This document shows positions 49,101 to 59,557 of a stretch of 64,000 nt of DNA, piece after piece. The stretch covers positions 868,001-932,000 of the forward strand of contig NZ_PDJL01000004.1 of the NCBI RefSeq assembly GCF_002563795.1, given 5' to 3'. The stretch is from Vibrio sp. ES.051 (GTDB lineage: Bacteria > Pseudomonadota > Gammaproteobacteria > Enterobacterales > Vibrionaceae). Every line of letters begins with the position of its first letter. Positions within the stretch are counted from its first letter, which is position 1. The translations under genes and the position numbers were made by a program. Below the pieces are notes generated by a model. The model did not search any database. It was not told the origin of the DNA and was given only the letters and a program-made list of their open reading frames with translations.

Positions 49101-50624
49101 AATCAGAGCAGCGAACTGAGTGAACAGCTAAAAGCGAAATTGGTTCAAGCTGAACAGACGCGTGCTCGCTCTCGTGAAGATCTAAAGCAAGCGCAAGCAC
49201 AAATGAACCAATACAACCAGGTGTTGGCCTCGTTGAAGAGTTCACACCAAGCGAAGCAAGAAACCGTGCAAGAGTTCAAGCAAGAACTGCAAGAGTACGG
49301 CGTAAATGCAGACGAAGGTGCGGAAGAACGCGCGATGCGTCGCCGTGATGAACTTCATGAGCGTTTGCATACTTCACGCAGTCGTAAGAGTGAATATGAG
49401 CGCACTATCACCGCGACCGAACTCGAGATGAAAGGCTTGGCGAAGCGTCTGAAGAAAGTGCAGAAGGAATACGCTGAACTGCGTAAGTTTGTTGTTGCGG
49501 CGAAAGCAGGTTGGTGCTCAGTCCTGCGTCTTGCCCGTGAAAATGATGTTGAACGTCGTCTACATAAGCGTGAGCTGGCATACATGTCGACCGATGAGCT
49601 GCGTTCAATGTCGGATAAATCCTTGGGTGCGTTGCGTCTAGCAGTGGCTAATAATGACGATCTGCGTGATGCGTTGCGTCAGTCAGAAGACAATGCGCGT
49701 CCTGAGCGTAAAGTTCTGTTTTATATTGCGGTTTATCAGCATCTTCGCGAGCGAATTCGCCAGGATATCATCCGTACCGATGATCCTGTCGAAGCCATTG
49801 AAGAAATGGAAGTCGAGCTAGCGCGTCTGACCGAGGAACTCACGCAACGTGAAAACCGTTTGGCGATCAGCTCTGAGTCCGTCGCAAGCATCATTAATAA
49901 AACGATTCAGCGTGAACAAAACCGCATTCGTATGCTCAACCAAGGTTTGTCTAATATCTCCTTTGGTCAGGTGAAAGGTGTTCGTCTGAACGTGAAAATC
50001 CGTGAAAGCCATGAAGTGTTATTGAATGGTCTCTCTGCTCAGCAAGAACAGCACAAAGACCTGTTTGAGTCTCCACGCTTCACTTTCTCAGAAGCAATGG
50101 CGAAACTGTTCCAGCGTGTGAACCCGCATATTGACATGGGGCAACGTTCTCCGCAGGTTCTCGGCGAAGAACTACTCGACTACCGTAACTATCTAGAACT
50201 CAGTGTGGAAGTGAACCGTGGCTCTGACGGCTGGTTACAAGCGGAGTCAGGTGCGCTATCAACCGGTGAGGCCATCGGTACTGGCCAATCAATTCTCCTG
50301 ATGGTGGTGCAAAGCTGGGAGGAAGAGTCGCGCCGATTGCGTAGTAAAGATATCGTGCCATGTCGTTTACTGTTCCTCGATGAAGCCGCGCGTTTGGATA
50401 CGAAGTCTATCTCGACGCTGTTCGAATTATGTGATCGTCTGGATATGCAGCTTCTGATTGCCGCCCCTGAAAACATCAGCCCAGAAAAAGGCACAACCTA
50501 CAAGCTGGTGCGTAAGGTGTTTAAAGACCACGAACATGTTCACGTAGTCGGGTTACGTGGCTTCGGCCAAAACGAGAAGCCCAAAAGCGAAGCTCAAGAG
50601 ATGGTTGAAGAGTTTGAGTCCTAA
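46155..50624 (+). CDS. mukB: MukB, SMC-like chromosome condensin ATPase
   Basis: A 1489-residue SMC-like protein (E. coli 1486). N-terminal head with Walker [12 protein letters not shown] (about 33-43), long coiled-coil arms (about 300-640 and 820-1100), a hinge near 650-790 ([19 protein letters not shown]), and the C-terminal head with signature [12 protein letters not shown] and Walker [12 protein letters not shown]. MukB organises the chromosome into loops and stimulates topoisomerase IV. The strong terminator downstream closes the cmoM-mukFEB operon. Confidence 0.97.
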   Translation: MSMIERGKYQSLTMVNWNGFFARTFDIDDLVTTLSGGNGAGKSTTMAAFITALIPDQTLLHFRNTTEAGSSQSSRDKGLYGKLQPGACYAALDVVNSRNQRLLFAVKLQQVAGRDKKVDIKPFVIQGLPSHVKPTDILVESVSATQARVRQINEVKDAISEFEGVQFKAFASIVDYHTQMFEFGVVPKKLRNSSDRSKFYRLIEASLYGGISSAITRSLRDYLLPQNGGVKKAFQDMESALRENRMTLEAIKTTQADRDLFKHLITESTNYVAADYMRHANDRRKKLDQTLALRTELFGSRETLIEQNNLLNRVQEELEQLVESESALEQDYQAASDHLQLVQNALRQQEKIERYLEDLEELNERLEEQMMVVEEAQERVMMAEEQATVSEEEVDSLKTQLADYQQALDVQQTRALQYQQAVQALEKAKQLLGDDTLTAESAQTLVSELKQKEAENTNTLLSVKHKLDMSSAAAEQFETALKLVQSVAGQVERKEASDHAKAIITKSREAQQTVQNEQQWRAQHRDLERSLNQQHQARELVADYKKQCHVELVDEVTLEQERERHAMQIESLEIAQEEVREQRGDQRRLEQDAIAEINKLEAIAPTWIAANDALAKLCEQSGIELEDRHAVMNHMQAVLEQEKALSLTKDKLAERRAQLEDEIERLASPGGSNDPRLKGLADTLGGVLLSEIYDDITINDAPYFSAMYGPARHAIVVSDLTDIEEKLVELDDCPEDLYIIEGDIDAFDDSSFDAEELEGAVCVRMNERQMRYSRLPEIPLFGRAAREQRLERLRNEREEVVEKHAKAAFDSQKMQRLYQAFNQFVSNHIQIAFDADPEQALANIRDQRSQTSRVLADLDAKEQQQRSQLLLSKQALTSLDKLAPSMVLIEDESLQARFDELEEKIAQLAEAKNFLSSHAKTVAQLEKIVSALEVDPEQFDALEAEYQTADEQLQNLKKQIFALSDLVERRHYFAYSDSVDLLNQSSELSEQLKAKLVQAEQTRARSREDLKQAQAQMNQYNQVLASLKSSHQAKQETVQEFKQELQEYGVNADEGAEERAMRRRDELHERLHTSRSRKSEYERTITATELEMKGLAKRLKKVQKEYAELRKFVVAAKAGWCSVLRLARENDVERRLHKRELAYMSTDELRSMSDKSLGALRLAVANNDDLRDALRQSEDNARPERKVLFYIAVYQHLRERIRQDIIRTDDPVEAIEEMEVELARLTEELTQRENRLAISSESVASIINKTIQREQNRIRMLNQGLSNISFGQVKGVRLNVKIRESHEVLLNGLSAQQEQHKDLFESPRFTFSEAMAKLFQRVNPHIDMGQRSPQVLGEELLDYRNYLELSVEVNRGSDGWLQAESGALSTGEAIGTGQSILLMVVQSWEEESRRLRSKDIVPCRLLFLDEAARLDTKSISTLFELCDRLDMQLLIAAPENISPEKGTTYKLVRKVFKDHEHVHVVGLRGFGQNEKPKSEAQEMVEEFES

Positions 50625-50636
50625 GTTTAATAGCCT

Positions 50637-50666
50637 AAAAACGCCCGCATTATCGCGGGCGTTTTT
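50637..50666 (+). terminator. mukB terminator
   Basis: ACGCCCGC, 6-base loop, GCGGGCGT with flanking A5 and T5, 16 bp after the mukB stop. Confidence 0.93.
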
Positions 50667-50707
50667 GTATCTTGAGCTAACTAAAGGGGGCCGATTCCCC
50701 TATAAAA

Positions 50708-50743
50708 TAAGCCGAGTCTGTAGGACGACAGTCTCGGCTTTTT
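50708..50743. terminator. Terminator for the 50-aa gene (bidirectional)
   Basis: AAGCCGAG-T-CTGT, 6-base loop, ACAG-T-CTCGGCTT with one T-T mismatch and flanking A/T runs. On the minus strand it lies 28 bp after the small gene; on the plus strand it backs up the mukB terminator. Confidence 0.85.
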
Positions 50744-50770
50744 ATCAGGACTTAGAGTGGAAGATATGTT

Positions 50771-50923
50771 CTATTTATCTGAAATATCGTCTCTAACATC
50801 AATCATTTCAGCAAGTTCTTCAAGTGCTTGGACAGAAAGGGCAGACAAGCGTTGTAAGTGCTGATCTAAACTCTCTTGCTCTTCAAGCTCTGGTTCATCA
50901 TTATTTGTTTCTTTTTTATGCAT
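50771..50923 (-). CDS. Unrecognised 50-residue acidic protein
   Basis: 50 residues, starting MHKKETNNDEPELEEQESLD; then a likely amphipathic helix (QHLQRLSALSVQALEELAEM) and the tail DVRDDISDK. No membrane segment, signal or cysteine. AAGAGG lies 7 bases before the ATG, and a good terminator follows, which together support a real gene. No function can be given. It is not in an operon with its neighbours. Confidence 0.6.
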   Translation of the reverse strand: MHKKETNNDEPELEEQESLDQHLQRLSALSVQALEELAEMIDVRDDISDK

Positions 50924-51085
50924 TTCTCAACCTCTTAAGTTGAGTAAGGGGAACCCTCATCATACCTAAAAAGTTAAGAGAAAAAGAAACAGTCCATGTT
51001 TATTTTGTTAGCCTGATCATTGATTGGTTCTATAAATGAGGGGGCATTCGTTTGGAAAAGGTGGGTTCTTGCTGAAAAGGGAAGA

Positions 51086-51111
51086 GCTAGCAACCGGAGG
51101 TGATTGCTAGC
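51086..51111 (-). terminator. Hairpin after the ATP-grasp gene
   Basis: GCTAGCAA, 10-base loop, TTGCTAGC. On the minus strand it is followed by a pyrimidine-rich stretch (TCTTCCCTTTTC) instead of a clean T run. Moderate terminator for the three-gene operon. Confidence 0.55.
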
Positions 51112-51120
51112 AGAAGAGCG

Positions 51121-52089
51121 TTAGAATTGAGGTTTTACTCCGAATTGTTCTGCCGCGTAAGTGACACGTTCGAGAGGCTTTGGGTATTCAGCCGGTGTAC
51201 CGAGGCTTTCAATATGTTTTAAACGAGGAAGCAAGCCAACCCCATTGGCGATTTGGATTGCCAAGCCGGGGCGAGCATTCAGTTCTAAAACCATTGGACC
51301 CTCTTCTTTATCGATCACCATATCGGTGCCCATATAACCTAAGCCAGTCATTTCCCATGCGCTGGATGCAAGTTCTAGCAAGCGCTCCCAATGAGGAACT
51401 TGTAACGTTGAAAGGTCTTTACCAGTATCTGGGTGGTGGGTAACGGGTTGGTCGAATTGCACGGCACGGATTGCTTTACCGGTGGCAATATCAATCCCCA
51501 CACCGACAGCACCTTGGTGAAGGTTTGCTTTACCATCTGAAGCCGCGGTTGAGCAACGCATCATCGCCATGACTGGGTAGCCCTTAAATACGATGATTCG
51601 AACATCTGGTACACCTTCGTAACTAAAGCCATCGAAGCAATCGTCAAACTTAATCAAGTTTTCTACGACCGCGACATCGTTTTTCCCACCAAGAGAGAAA
51701 AGCCCTGCCAGTGCGTTACTGATGTGGCGCTCGACTTCTTCTTTGCCAATGGTTGAGCCAGACGGCTTGGTATATACGCCATCTTTGTGCGATGTAATAA
51801 CCAAAATACCTTTACCGCCACTGCCTTGGGCGGGCTTGATGACGAAACCAGGCCAGTCTTGTACCATCTTATGGATGGTCTTCACTTCTGCTTGGTTATG
51901 AATAACACCGATCAGGGCAGGAACGGTAGCCCCCGCCGCTTGAGCGATGATTTTTGTTTTTAGCTTGTCATCGACTAATGGGTATTTAGAGCGGTCATTG
52001 TAGCGGCCAATGTAGCTGTGGTTACGTTTGTTCATCCCCATAATGCCTTTATGGCGAAGCTTTGCTGGCGAAGTAAAACGTTTGAACAT
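51121..52089 (-). CDS. ATP-grasp ligase (alpha-L-glutamate ligase-like)
   Basis: A 322-residue RimK-like ATP-grasp enzyme, expected to join an amino acid or peptide through an acyl-phosphate. KPAQGSGGKGILVI is the ATP-binding loop (about 82-95), VVENLIKFDDCFDGFS and MVLELNARPGLAIQIANG carry the metal and nucleotide residues. No signal peptide, so it is cytosolic. It is last of a tight operon, three bases after the UUP1 gene, so its product probably works with that membrane protein. Substrate unknown. Confidence 0.85.
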   Translation of the reverse strand: MFKRFTSPAKLRHKGIMGMNKRNHSYIGRYNDRSKYPLVDDKLKTKIIAQAAGATVPALIGVIHNQAEVKTIHKMVQDWPGFVIKPAQGSGGKGILVITSHKDGVYTKPSGSTIGKEEVERHISNALAGLFSLGGKNDVAVVENLIKFDDCFDGFSYEGVPDVRIIVFKGYPVMAMMRCSTAASDGKANLHQGAVGVGIDIATGKAIRAVQFDQPVTHHPDTGKDLSTLQVPHWERLLELASSAWEMTGLGYMGTDMVIDKEEGPMVLELNARPGLAIQIANGVGLLPRLKHIESLGTPAEYPKPLERVTYAAEQFGVKPQF

Positions 52090-52092
52090 CGT

Positions 52093-53598
52093 TTAGTCCT
52101 CCGCTAGTGGTTTGAAGCGACGTAGCTCAGTGAGTCGGTAACCTGTATAAGTACCAAGCAGTAGAATGCCAGCCAGAACAATCAACTGTAGACCAATAAA
52201 ATTAAAAGAGAGGTGTTGGATGTATGAGTTGGTCATTGCTAGATAAACTAATACAGCAGTCAGCAGTGAACCACCACCTTGTAGCGCGACTTCTTTTGCA
52301 CCCTCCTCTTCCCATAAAATCGACATACGCTCGATGGTCCATGACAGGATGATCATTGGGAAGAAGGTGATCGTTAGTCCTTCGGTTAGGCCCATTTTAA
52401 ATGCGACAACCGTAAATACAGAGATGATCATAATAACGGCAATAATAACGGCCGATATCCGCGCCACGAGGAGTAAATTCAGCCTTGATAAATAACTTCG
52501 AATAATTAAGCCTGTACCAACAATAAGTAAGAAACCGACGATGCCCGTGAGCAGTTGAGTTTGGACAAAAGCAACGGCGATCAGGACGGGCATAAACGTA
52601 CCAGACGTTTTCAGGCCGATAATCACACGCAAGAACACTACGATCAGAGCACCGATAGGGATCAGCATGATAGTCTTGAACATCGCTTGCTCTTCAAGAG
52701 GTAAGCTATGAATGGAAATGTTCAGCAATCCATCGGCTTCTATTTTATTGTTGGTCGCCTGTTGAGAGGTCATATCTTGCTGAATCATCGAGAAATGAAC
52801 TTGGCTATTCTGACCACCAACCAAATCAAGTAGGGATACATTTGATTCGTCCCAAATCAACAGGTTCGGTTGTACCGCTTTTTGTTCTGAATTCGGGGAA
52901 AACAGAATCCAATCCTTGCCAGACCACACTTGAACCATTGGCTGAATGGTTTGTCGCCGACGCCCATCTTCCAGTTCAATAACGCCTACAGTTTTGCTCT
53001 GTATGCCAGCGGTCAATAAGATATTGTGTAGCGCATCAGTGCGGCTAAAATCATTCAGCAGCAATGAAGAGTTTTGGCTATCAGGGTCGTTCAGTTCCTT
53101 GATAAGTTCGCGAGTAAACGTCACATTATCGGCTGAGCGGCTCATCGCACGTTCGATCAATGCATTCGCAGCAGCAGCTTGCGGTGCTGATAAGGTTGGT
53201 GGTGTGATATCGTCAGTCGGCGGTAGTGGTGTTACCTTGGCTTGAGGGTCTACTAAAAACTGTGCTTTGTAATAAATGGTTTGGGGGCCTTTGGCTTGAC
53301 GGATAGACCACTCAGCACGACGTCCAGAATCTGAGTTGATGTATGAAACGCCGTAACCAGAAGAGGAAGCTGACTCACCGATAAGTGTATAACCTTTTTG
53401 TGTGTGAGGCGCAGCAAGGGAGGCTTTGACTTCATTACCGTTAGCATTGAACTCAATGCGTGCTTCTACATCCCATACCTGACGTGTTTCGCCTGGAGTC
53501 CATGGCACGCCATAGTTTTCGTGTCTGAAAAGACTCAAAGCAATGCCCGCAATCACCAACAAGATGATTGAAAGGTAAAACGGTATTTTTGACGTCAT
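52093..53598 (-). CDS. UUP1-family protein: inactive transglutaminase fused to seven membrane helices
   Basis: A 501-residue inner-membrane protein. Membrane segment at about 5-22, then a periplasmic region (about 25-300) with the degenerate transglutaminase-like domain (RTDALHNILLTAGIQSKTVGVIELEDGRRRQ), then about seven membrane helices (305-490). The family is described as an inactive transglutaminase fused to 7TM and travels with an ATP-grasp ligase and a retropepsin-like protein, exactly as seen here. Function is not established. It starts 11 bases after the protease stop. Confidence 0.85.
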   Translation of the reverse strand: MTSKIPFYLSIILLVIAGIALSLFRHENYGVPWTPGETRQVWDVEARIEFNANGNEVKASLAAPHTQKGYTLIGESASSSGYGVSYINSDSGRRAEWSIRQAKGPQTIYYKAQFLVDPQAKVTPLPPTDDITPPTLSAPQAAAANALIERAMSRSADNVTFTRELIKELNDPDSQNSSLLLNDFSRTDALHNILLTAGIQSKTVGVIELEDGRRRQTIQPMVQVWSGKDWILFSPNSEQKAVQPNLLIWDESNVSLLDLVGGQNSQVHFSMIQQDMTSQQATNNKIEADGLLNISIHSLPLEEQAMFKTIMLIPIGALIVVFLRVIIGLKTSGTFMPVLIAVAFVQTQLLTGIVGFLLIVGTGLIIRSYLSRLNLLLVARISAVIIAVIMIISVFTVVAFKMGLTEGLTITFFPMIILSWTIERMSILWEEEGAKEVALQGGGSLLTAVLVYLAMTNSYIQHLSFNFIGLQLIVLAGILLLGTYTGYRLTELRRFKPLAED

Positions 53599-53609
53599 AA
53601 TCTACCTTA

Positions 53610-54356
53610 TTATTTTTTATCTTCTTTTGTTTGGATATAGGTACGGCTCACATCGACCAGAGCAATGTCACGCATAAATTCTCTACCCAGCAAAATAGGA
53701 TGGTTCATGTGTGAGCGATCTGCCAACGTAAATTGCGCCTTTTCATGAATTTTCCCCACGCGCACCCACAATTCGACTACCACGCGACGTTCTAGTTCTT
53801 CACTGGTTACTTGGCGAATTTTCACATAGCGAACAACGGGTGCTTCAATCCAAATGTTTTTTTCTTCTTCGGACTTACTGGTATCTTCAAGATGGAATCG
53901 AACCCAGTTATTCCCGTTTCTTTCGAACTCTTCAATATTGACTGCATTTAAAGACGAAGTCGCTGCTCCTGTATCAACCCGTGCATCAAAGGTCTGCTTG
54001 ATGGAGTCGATGGTCACTTTTTCGATAGAGCCAAGAATAATGTCGTGAGTAGGCGTCGGCTCGGCGGGCCCGGGGGCTTGGACAATCACTGGATCTTTTG
54101 GTTTTTTGACTTCTGCCATTACTTCGTCACGGAATGTAAGAAGATCAACCTGTAACGCATCGACTTGGTCTTCAAGGCTATCGATATAGTCCAATTGGTT
54201 ACTGAGCTGTAACTCTAAGTTAGTAATGCGATTATTAATATTCGCATCTGAAGCTTGGATAGCGGCTAACGTTTCTTGGTGATACTGTTCACCTTTGGTC
54301 AGTGTGCATCCAGATAGTAAGGCGATGGCAACAACCGGAGTCAATCGTAATAACAT
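53610..54356 (-). CDS. Retropepsin-like protease lipoprotein (annotated elsewhere as ATP-dependent zinc protease)
   Basis: A 248-residue lipoprotein: the lipobox LLSGC puts the acylated Cys at 17, followed by a coiled coil (about 35-80) and a Pro-rich linker. The C-terminal domain contains DARVDTGAATSSLNA (DTGA at 128-131), the active-site pattern of aspartic retropepsins. RSHMNHPILLGREFMRDIALVD near the end is also typical. I see no zinc-protease motif (HExxH), so the common database name is misleading. It should sit in the periplasm on the membrane, first gene of the operon. Confidence 0.82.
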   Translation of the reverse strand: MLLRLTPVVAIALLSGCTLTKGEQYHQETLAAIQASDANINNRITNLELQLSNQLDYIDSLEDQVDALQVDLLTFRDEVMAEVKKPKDPVIVQAPGPAEPTPTHDIILGSIEKVTIDSIKQTFDARVDTGAATSSLNAVNIEEFERNGNNWVRFHLEDTSKSEEEKNIWIEAPVVRYVKIRQVTSEELERRVVVELWVRVGKIHEKAQFTLADRSHMNHPILLGREFMRDIALVDVSRTYIQTKEDKK

Positions 54357-54582
54357 TGAAAACCTTGAAATTGGATTAAGTTATTTGTTTTTTAGGAGTT
54401 TAGCTTATATCGTTAAAGCCTCACAAGTAAGAATGTTTCTCTATGACTTATTGTGGGAGGAATAGTGATGAAAAGCCGAAAATCAAGGACATAAAACGAA
54501 TCCTTAGTCAGGACATGTTTATATCTCGCCACAAAAGCAGTTCGGAAGATAACCATGTCCCACTACAAGAAGAAAGGGTAAT

Positions 54583-54609
54583 GTCTTAACTGAGCGAATG
54601 AGTTAAGAC
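54583..54609 (-). terminator. Hairpin after cmoB
   Basis: GTCTTAACT, 9-base loop, AGTTAAGAC, a perfect 9-bp stem 22 bp past the cmoB stop. Downstream on the minus strand is ATTACCCTTTCTTCTTG, only moderately T-rich. Confidence 0.5.
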
Positions 54610-54630
54610 AATGTCAGAAATCTCAGCGAA

Positions 54631-55602
54631 TTACGGCTTGCGCGCAACCAGAACGGCACGGCGGGGAGCAGGGTATCCTTCAACGGTTTTGCAAGGGTCG
54701 TTGGGGTCTAAATAGTCTGGCAGTGAATTATGCGTCATCCAGTCAGTGGTTCTTTGCTCATCAACCGACGTGACGTTTTCATCGACGATACGCACATCTT
54801 CGAATCCAACCAACTCTAACCATACCTTCAGTGCCTTGGCTGAAGGGAAGAAGTACACATTGCGCATTTGAGCGTAACGAGAGGTTGGCACCAATACCGA
54901 ATTTTCATCGCCTTCGATAACCAGTGTTTCCAGTACAAGCTCACCGCCTGCAACCAATTGTTCTTTAAGTTGGATAAGATGGTCTAAAGGAGAGCGACGG
55001 TGATAGAGAACGCCCATGCTGAACACAGTATCGAATGCTTCCAACTTAGGTAATTGTTCAATGCCAAGCGGCAAAAGGTGAGCGCGCTGGTCACCCCCCA
55101 TCAATTTTCGGATGGCTTCAAATTGAATGAGGAACAAGTGCGAAGGGTCGATGCCGACACAAAGACGAGCGCCTGCGCCCAGCATTCGCCACATGTGGTA
55201 ACCGTTACCACATCCAACATCCAGTACGCTGCGGTTTTTTAACGGAGAAATATGTGGAAGCACGCGATCCCACTTCCAGTCACTGCGCCATTCCGTATCA
55301 ATATGAATGCCATGTAAGCGGTATGGGCCTTTACGCCACGGGTGAAAAGTACGAAGCAAGTTCTCTAATTTCTTCAACTCCCAATGAGGCATTGGTTCAA
55401 TGTTTGAAATCGTCACCGAATCTGTAATATCGATAGTGTCTGGCTGGCCAGCAGGGATCTTGTTCAGTGCTTTCAACCAGCGACCAAAGTCACCGTGCTC
55501 TGCATTTTTCCAGTCTGTTAGCTGTTGTGGTAACACATTGAGCCAAGGCTGAAGACGTGTGTCTTGGGCAATCAATTGGTAGAAATTTGCAAAGTTAAAC
55601 AT
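54631..55602 (-). CDS. cmoB: tRNA U34 carboxymethyltransferase CmoB
   Basis: A 323-residue enzyme that uses carboxy-SAM to make cmo5U34 in tRNA, allowing wobble reading. [21 protein letters not shown] is the SAM-like cofactor loop (about 124-144), and [13 protein letters not shown] and [15 protein letters not shown] follow. Length equals E. coli CmoB (323). 69 bp downstream of cmoA, same direction. Confidence 0.96.
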   Translation of the reverse strand: MFNFANFYQLIAQDTRLQPWLNVLPQQLTDWKNAEHGDFGRWLKALNKIPAGQPDTIDITDSVTISNIEPMPHWELKKLENLLRTFHPWRKGPYRLHGIHIDTEWRSDWKWDRVLPHISPLKNRSVLDVGCGNGYHMWRMLGAGARLCVGIDPSHLFLIQFEAIRKLMGGDQRAHLLPLGIEQLPKLEAFDTVFSMGVLYHRRSPLDHLIQLKEQLVAGGELVLETLVIEGDENSVLVPTSRYAQMRNVYFFPSAKALKVWLELVGFEDVRIVDENVTSVDEQRTTDWMTHNSLPDYLDPNDPCKTVEGYPAPRRAVLVARKP

Positions 55603-55671
55603 AGTTAGTTAATCGCTGAGTGGATAATGTGAAAAGTAAATAATGTTTGGTTTTAATAGACTGAATGCCAT

Positions 55672-56496
<825 letters not shown>

Positions 56497-57363
56497 TTAG
56501 AACATTTGCAACTGCGAGTTGCCATCGTTAGCGGGGAAAGAAGTTAAGTCAGGGAGCGTGATTCGCTTTTGTATATCTTTATAAAGATTTGCTGCCAACT
56601 TTGGCGCAATAATATTATCCGCGGTATGGATCATGACATACGGTTGTTTACCTTCTGCAATCCATTGTGGCAACTTACTTAGCCATGGCGTAAAAAACTT
56701 GTAATTTTGCTGTTCTTCTGGGTGACCGATAAAACGAATCAGAGGTTGTGAAGCGGTAGCAATGGCGTGGACAGGCACTCTTGGCTTTTTCATTTGCGCA
56801 TCAATGATCGTCTCATTATCTGGCTTAGCGGCAAAGACAGGACGGCTATCCATAATAATTCGGTCAATGTTATTTTCCACTAACCATTGGTTAAGTGCGC
56901 GTTCTTCCTCGCCCTTAGAGAAAAATGCCATATGACGAACTTCAACACCAAGTGGGAAGTTAGGAGGGAAATGGGCACAAAACTGTTTCAATCTATCAAT
57001 GTGTTCTGGGCCAAACGCCGCAGGCAATTGAATCGTCCATTGACCGACGCGATCATGCAAAGGCTCCATGACTTTCATGAAGTCTCGCAGTTGCTCACCA
57101 CATCCTCTTAGCATTTGCTCATGAGTGATGGCTTTAGGCAGCTTAAAAGTAAACTTGAAATCATCGTGAGTTGCTGACTTCCAGTTGTGCACGGTATTAA
57201 GACTTGGCGTAGCGTAAAAGGTAGTGTTGCCTTCGACAGTATGGAAAACCTGAGCGTATTTCTCTAAACGCTCGGCTGGCTTTGTTCCACTGCCATAAAA
57301 GCTTTGCTGCCATTGGTTGTGCGACCACATGGTCAACCCTAATCGAAGCGGTAGCGTTTCCAT
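56497..57363 (-). CDS. yecE: DUF72 protein YecE
   Basis: A 288-residue TIM-barrel-like DUF72 protein of unknown biochemical function. LRLGLTMWSHNQWQQSFYG near the start, VEGNTTFYATPS, FTFKLPKAITHE and GVEVRHMAFFS are family hallmarks. I use the ATG at 57363 because AAGAAGAA lies just upstream; the ATG at 57378 would add five residues. Upstream of cmoA-cmoB in the same direction (87-bp gap), as is usual for yecE-cmoAB neighbours in relatives, and divergent from aspS. Confidence 0.88.
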   Translation of the reverse strand: METLPLRLGLTMWSHNQWQQSFYGSGTKPAERLEKYAQVFHTVEGNTTFYATPSLNTVHNWKSATHDDFKFTFKLPKAITHEQMLRGCGEQLRDFMKVMEPLHDRVGQWTIQLPAAFGPEHIDRLKQFCAHFPPNFPLGVEVRHMAFFSKGEEERALNQWLVENNIDRIIMDSRPVFAAKPDNETIIDAQMKKPRVPVHAIATASQPLIRFIGHPEEQQNYKFFTPWLSKLPQWIAEGKQPYVMIHTADNIIAPKLAANLYKDIQKRITLPDLTSFPANDGNSQLQMF

Positions 57364-57406
57364 TGTTCTTCTTTGCATTTGTTGAGGTGTTCACTTTACG
57401 AGAATT

Positions 57407-57436
57407 TTGCTGAAATGGGTAATTTCAAGCTATAAT
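57407..57436 (+). promoter_or_regulatory. aspS promoter
   Basis: -35 TTGCTG (57407-57412), 18-bp spacer, perfect -10 TATAAT (57431-57436). Expected start near 57443, leaving a leader of about 195 nt. Confidence 0.65.
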
Positions 57437-57438
57437 CA

Positions 57439-57496
57439 GCACCAATTTTTTCGCCTTGGTGCGCTTTTGAACATTTGTTGTGTTAAAAAGCACCAA
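57439..57496 (+). promoter_or_regulatory. Possible alternating hairpin in the aspS leader
   Basis: TTGGTGC (57456-57462) is complementary to GCACCAA at 57439-57445 and also to an identical GCACCAA at 57490-57496. The upstream pairing gives a hairpin followed by GCTTTTG near the transcript start; the downstream pairing excludes it. The two exclusive folds suggest attenuation, but no test was possible here. Confidence 0.4.
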
Positions 57497-57636
57497 TGAA
57501 CGATAAAACACACTTAATTGTATGTTGAGTAGTCGATTTTCATAGGCTTTCAGCGTATAACGGAATCTTTGCTCTGCTTAGCAATGAGGCTGGACAGAGC
57601 GTAGTTAACAATATTTGAGAGATTGGGAATTTCATT

Positions 57637-59415
57637 ATGCGTACCCATTACTGTGGTCACCTGAACAAGTCCCTTGCAGGACAAACTGTAGAACTTTGCG
57701 GCTGGGTTAACCGTCGTCGTGATTTAGGCGGTCTTATTTTTATTGATATGCGAGATCGCGAAGGTATCGTTCAGGTAGTTGTTGATCCAGATATGGCGAA
57801 TGCGTATGAAGTGGCTAATACACTTCGTAATGAATTCTGTATCAAACTGACGGGTGAAGTGCGCGTTCGTCCAGAAAGCCAAGCAAACAAAGACATGGCA
57901 ACGGGTGAAGTTGAAGTCTTGGCGACAGGCCTAGAGATCATCAACCGCAGTGATGTTCCACCACTAGACTTCAACCAGAAGAACTCAGAAGAACAACGTC
58001 TGAAGTACCGATACTTAGATCTACGTCGTCCAGAAATGAGCGACCGTATCAAGCTACGTGCGAAAGCATCAAGCTTCGTTCGCCGTTTCCTAGATGACAA
58101 CGGCTTCTTAGACATTGAAACTCCAGTACTAACCAAAGCGACACCAGAAGGTGCGCGTGACTACCTAGTACCTAGCCGTGTTCACAAAGGCAGCTTCTAC
58201 GCGCTTCCTCAGTCTCCACAGCTATTCAAACAGCTTCTAATGATGTCTGGTTTTGACCGTTACTACCAAATCGTTAAGTGTTTTCGTGATGAAGACCTAC
58301 GCGCTGACCGTCAACCAGAATTCACTCAAATCGATATCGAAACGTCATTCATGACGGCTGAGCAAGTACGTGAAGTGACTGAAAACATGGTTCGCGATAT
58401 GTGGCAAGAGCTACTAAACGTAGACCTAGGTCAGTTCCCAGTCATGCCATTCAGCGAAGCGATTCGCCGTTTCGGCTCTGACAAGCCAGACCTACGTAAC
58501 CCGCTAGAATTAGTTGACGTTGCGGATCTAGTGAAAGACGTTGAGTTTAAAGTATTCTCTGGTCCAGCAAACGATGAGAAAGGCCGCGTTGCCGTTATTC
58601 GCGTTCCAGGTGGTGCATCTTTGACTCGTAAGCAAATTGATGGCTACGGCGAGTTCGTTGGTATCTACGGTGCGAAAGGTCTAGCATGGATGAAGGTTAA
58701 CGACCGTGCAGCGGGCATGGAAGGTATCCAGTCTCCAGTGGCTAAGTTCCTAAACGAAGACGTGATCAACGCTATCCTAGATCGTACTCAAGCTGAATCT
58801 GGTGACATCATCCTATTTGGCGCTGATAAAGCGGGCATCGTTGCAGAAGCTATGGGTGCACTGCGTCTGAAGCTAGGTAAAGATCTAGAGCTAACTGACG
58901 AATCTGCATGGGCTCCACTATGGGTGGTTGACTTCCCAATGTTCGAAGAAGATGACGAAGGCAACCTACACGCGATGCACCACCCATTCACATCGCCACT
59001 AGGTTTGACAGCGGAAGAGCTAAAAGCGAACCCAGCGGCGGCAAACTCTAACGCTTACGATATGGTTCTAAATGGCTACGAAGTGGGCGGCGGTTCTGTC
59101 CGTATCCACAACGCCGACATGCAAGAAGCCGTATTTGATATTCTAGGTATCACACCTGAAGAGCAACAGCTTAAGTTCGGCTTCCTGCTTGATGCACTGA
59201 AATTCGGTACGCCGCCACACGCTGGTCTTGCATTCGGTCTTGACCGTCTAGTGATGCTGCTATGTGGTACCGAGAACATCCGTGATGTTATCGCATTCCC
59301 GAAAACAACAGCAGCGGCGTGTCTACTAACAGACGCCCCAAGCATTGCTAACCCAGCAGCGCTAGAAGAACTCGCGATTGCAGTGAAAGCCGCGAAAGAA
59401 AAAGACGCAGAATAA
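57637..59415 (+). CDS. aspS: Aspartyl-tRNA synthetase
   Basis: A 592-residue class IIb synthetase charging tRNA-Asp. The N-terminal OB fold (about 1-105: [26 protein letters not shown]) binds the anticodon. Motif 2 is in [18 protein letters not shown], the bacterial GAD insertion covers about 290-420, and motif 3 is [12 protein letters not shown]. Complete, with strong terminator downstream. Length equals E. coli AspRS within two residues. Confidence 0.97.
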   Translation: MRTHYCGHLNKSLAGQTVELCGWVNRRRDLGGLIFIDMRDREGIVQVVVDPDMANAYEVANTLRNEFCIKLTGEVRVRPESQANKDMATGEVEVLATGLEIINRSDVPPLDFNQKNSEEQRLKYRYLDLRRPEMSDRIKLRAKASSFVRRFLDDNGFLDIETPVLTKATPEGARDYLVPSRVHKGSFYALPQSPQLFKQLLMMSGFDRYYQIVKCFRDEDLRADRQPEFTQIDIETSFMTAEQVREVTENMVRDMWQELLNVDLGQFPVMPFSEAIRRFGSDKPDLRNPLELVDVADLVKDVEFKVFSGPANDEKGRVAVIRVPGGASLTRKQIDGYGEFVGIYGAKGLAWMKVNDRAAGMEGIQSPVAKFLNEDVINAILDRTQAESGDIILFGADKAGIVAEAMGALRLKLGKDLELTDESAWAPLWVVDFPMFEEDDEGNLHAMHHPFTSPLGLTAEELKANPAAANSNAYDMVLNGYEVGGGSVRIHNADMQEAVFDILGITPEEQQLKFGFLLDALKFGTPPHAGLAFGLDRLVMLLCGTENIRDVIAFPKTTAAACLLTDAPSIANPAALEELAIAVKAAKEKDAE

Positions 59416-59432
59416 GCGCACAACATGTGAAG

Positions 59433-59459
59433 AAAACTCCCGCACCTGCGGGAGTTTTT
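59433..59459 (+). terminator. aspS terminator
   Basis: AAAACTCCCGC, loop ACCT, GCGGGAGTTTTT, 18 bp after the stop. Confidence 0.93.
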
Positions 59460-59557
59460 GTTTAAATAAACCCAAGAAACTTCCAAAGCAATTTCCCAAG
59501 CAACGCTTTTTAGCTCATGTTTGCTAGTAAGCGTCAAAATACATTAAAAGGTGAATT

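Noticed and set aside
51086..51111. Loop matching the 16S rRNA 3' end (ATCACCTCC) in the hairpin after the ATP-grasp gene
   Set aside because: A nine-base match is likely by chance, and no start codon is suitably placed on the complementary strand.
59076..59537. 153-codon frame antisense to the aspS end
   Set aside because: Overlaps conserved motif 3 of aspS, and the aspS terminator interrupts it.
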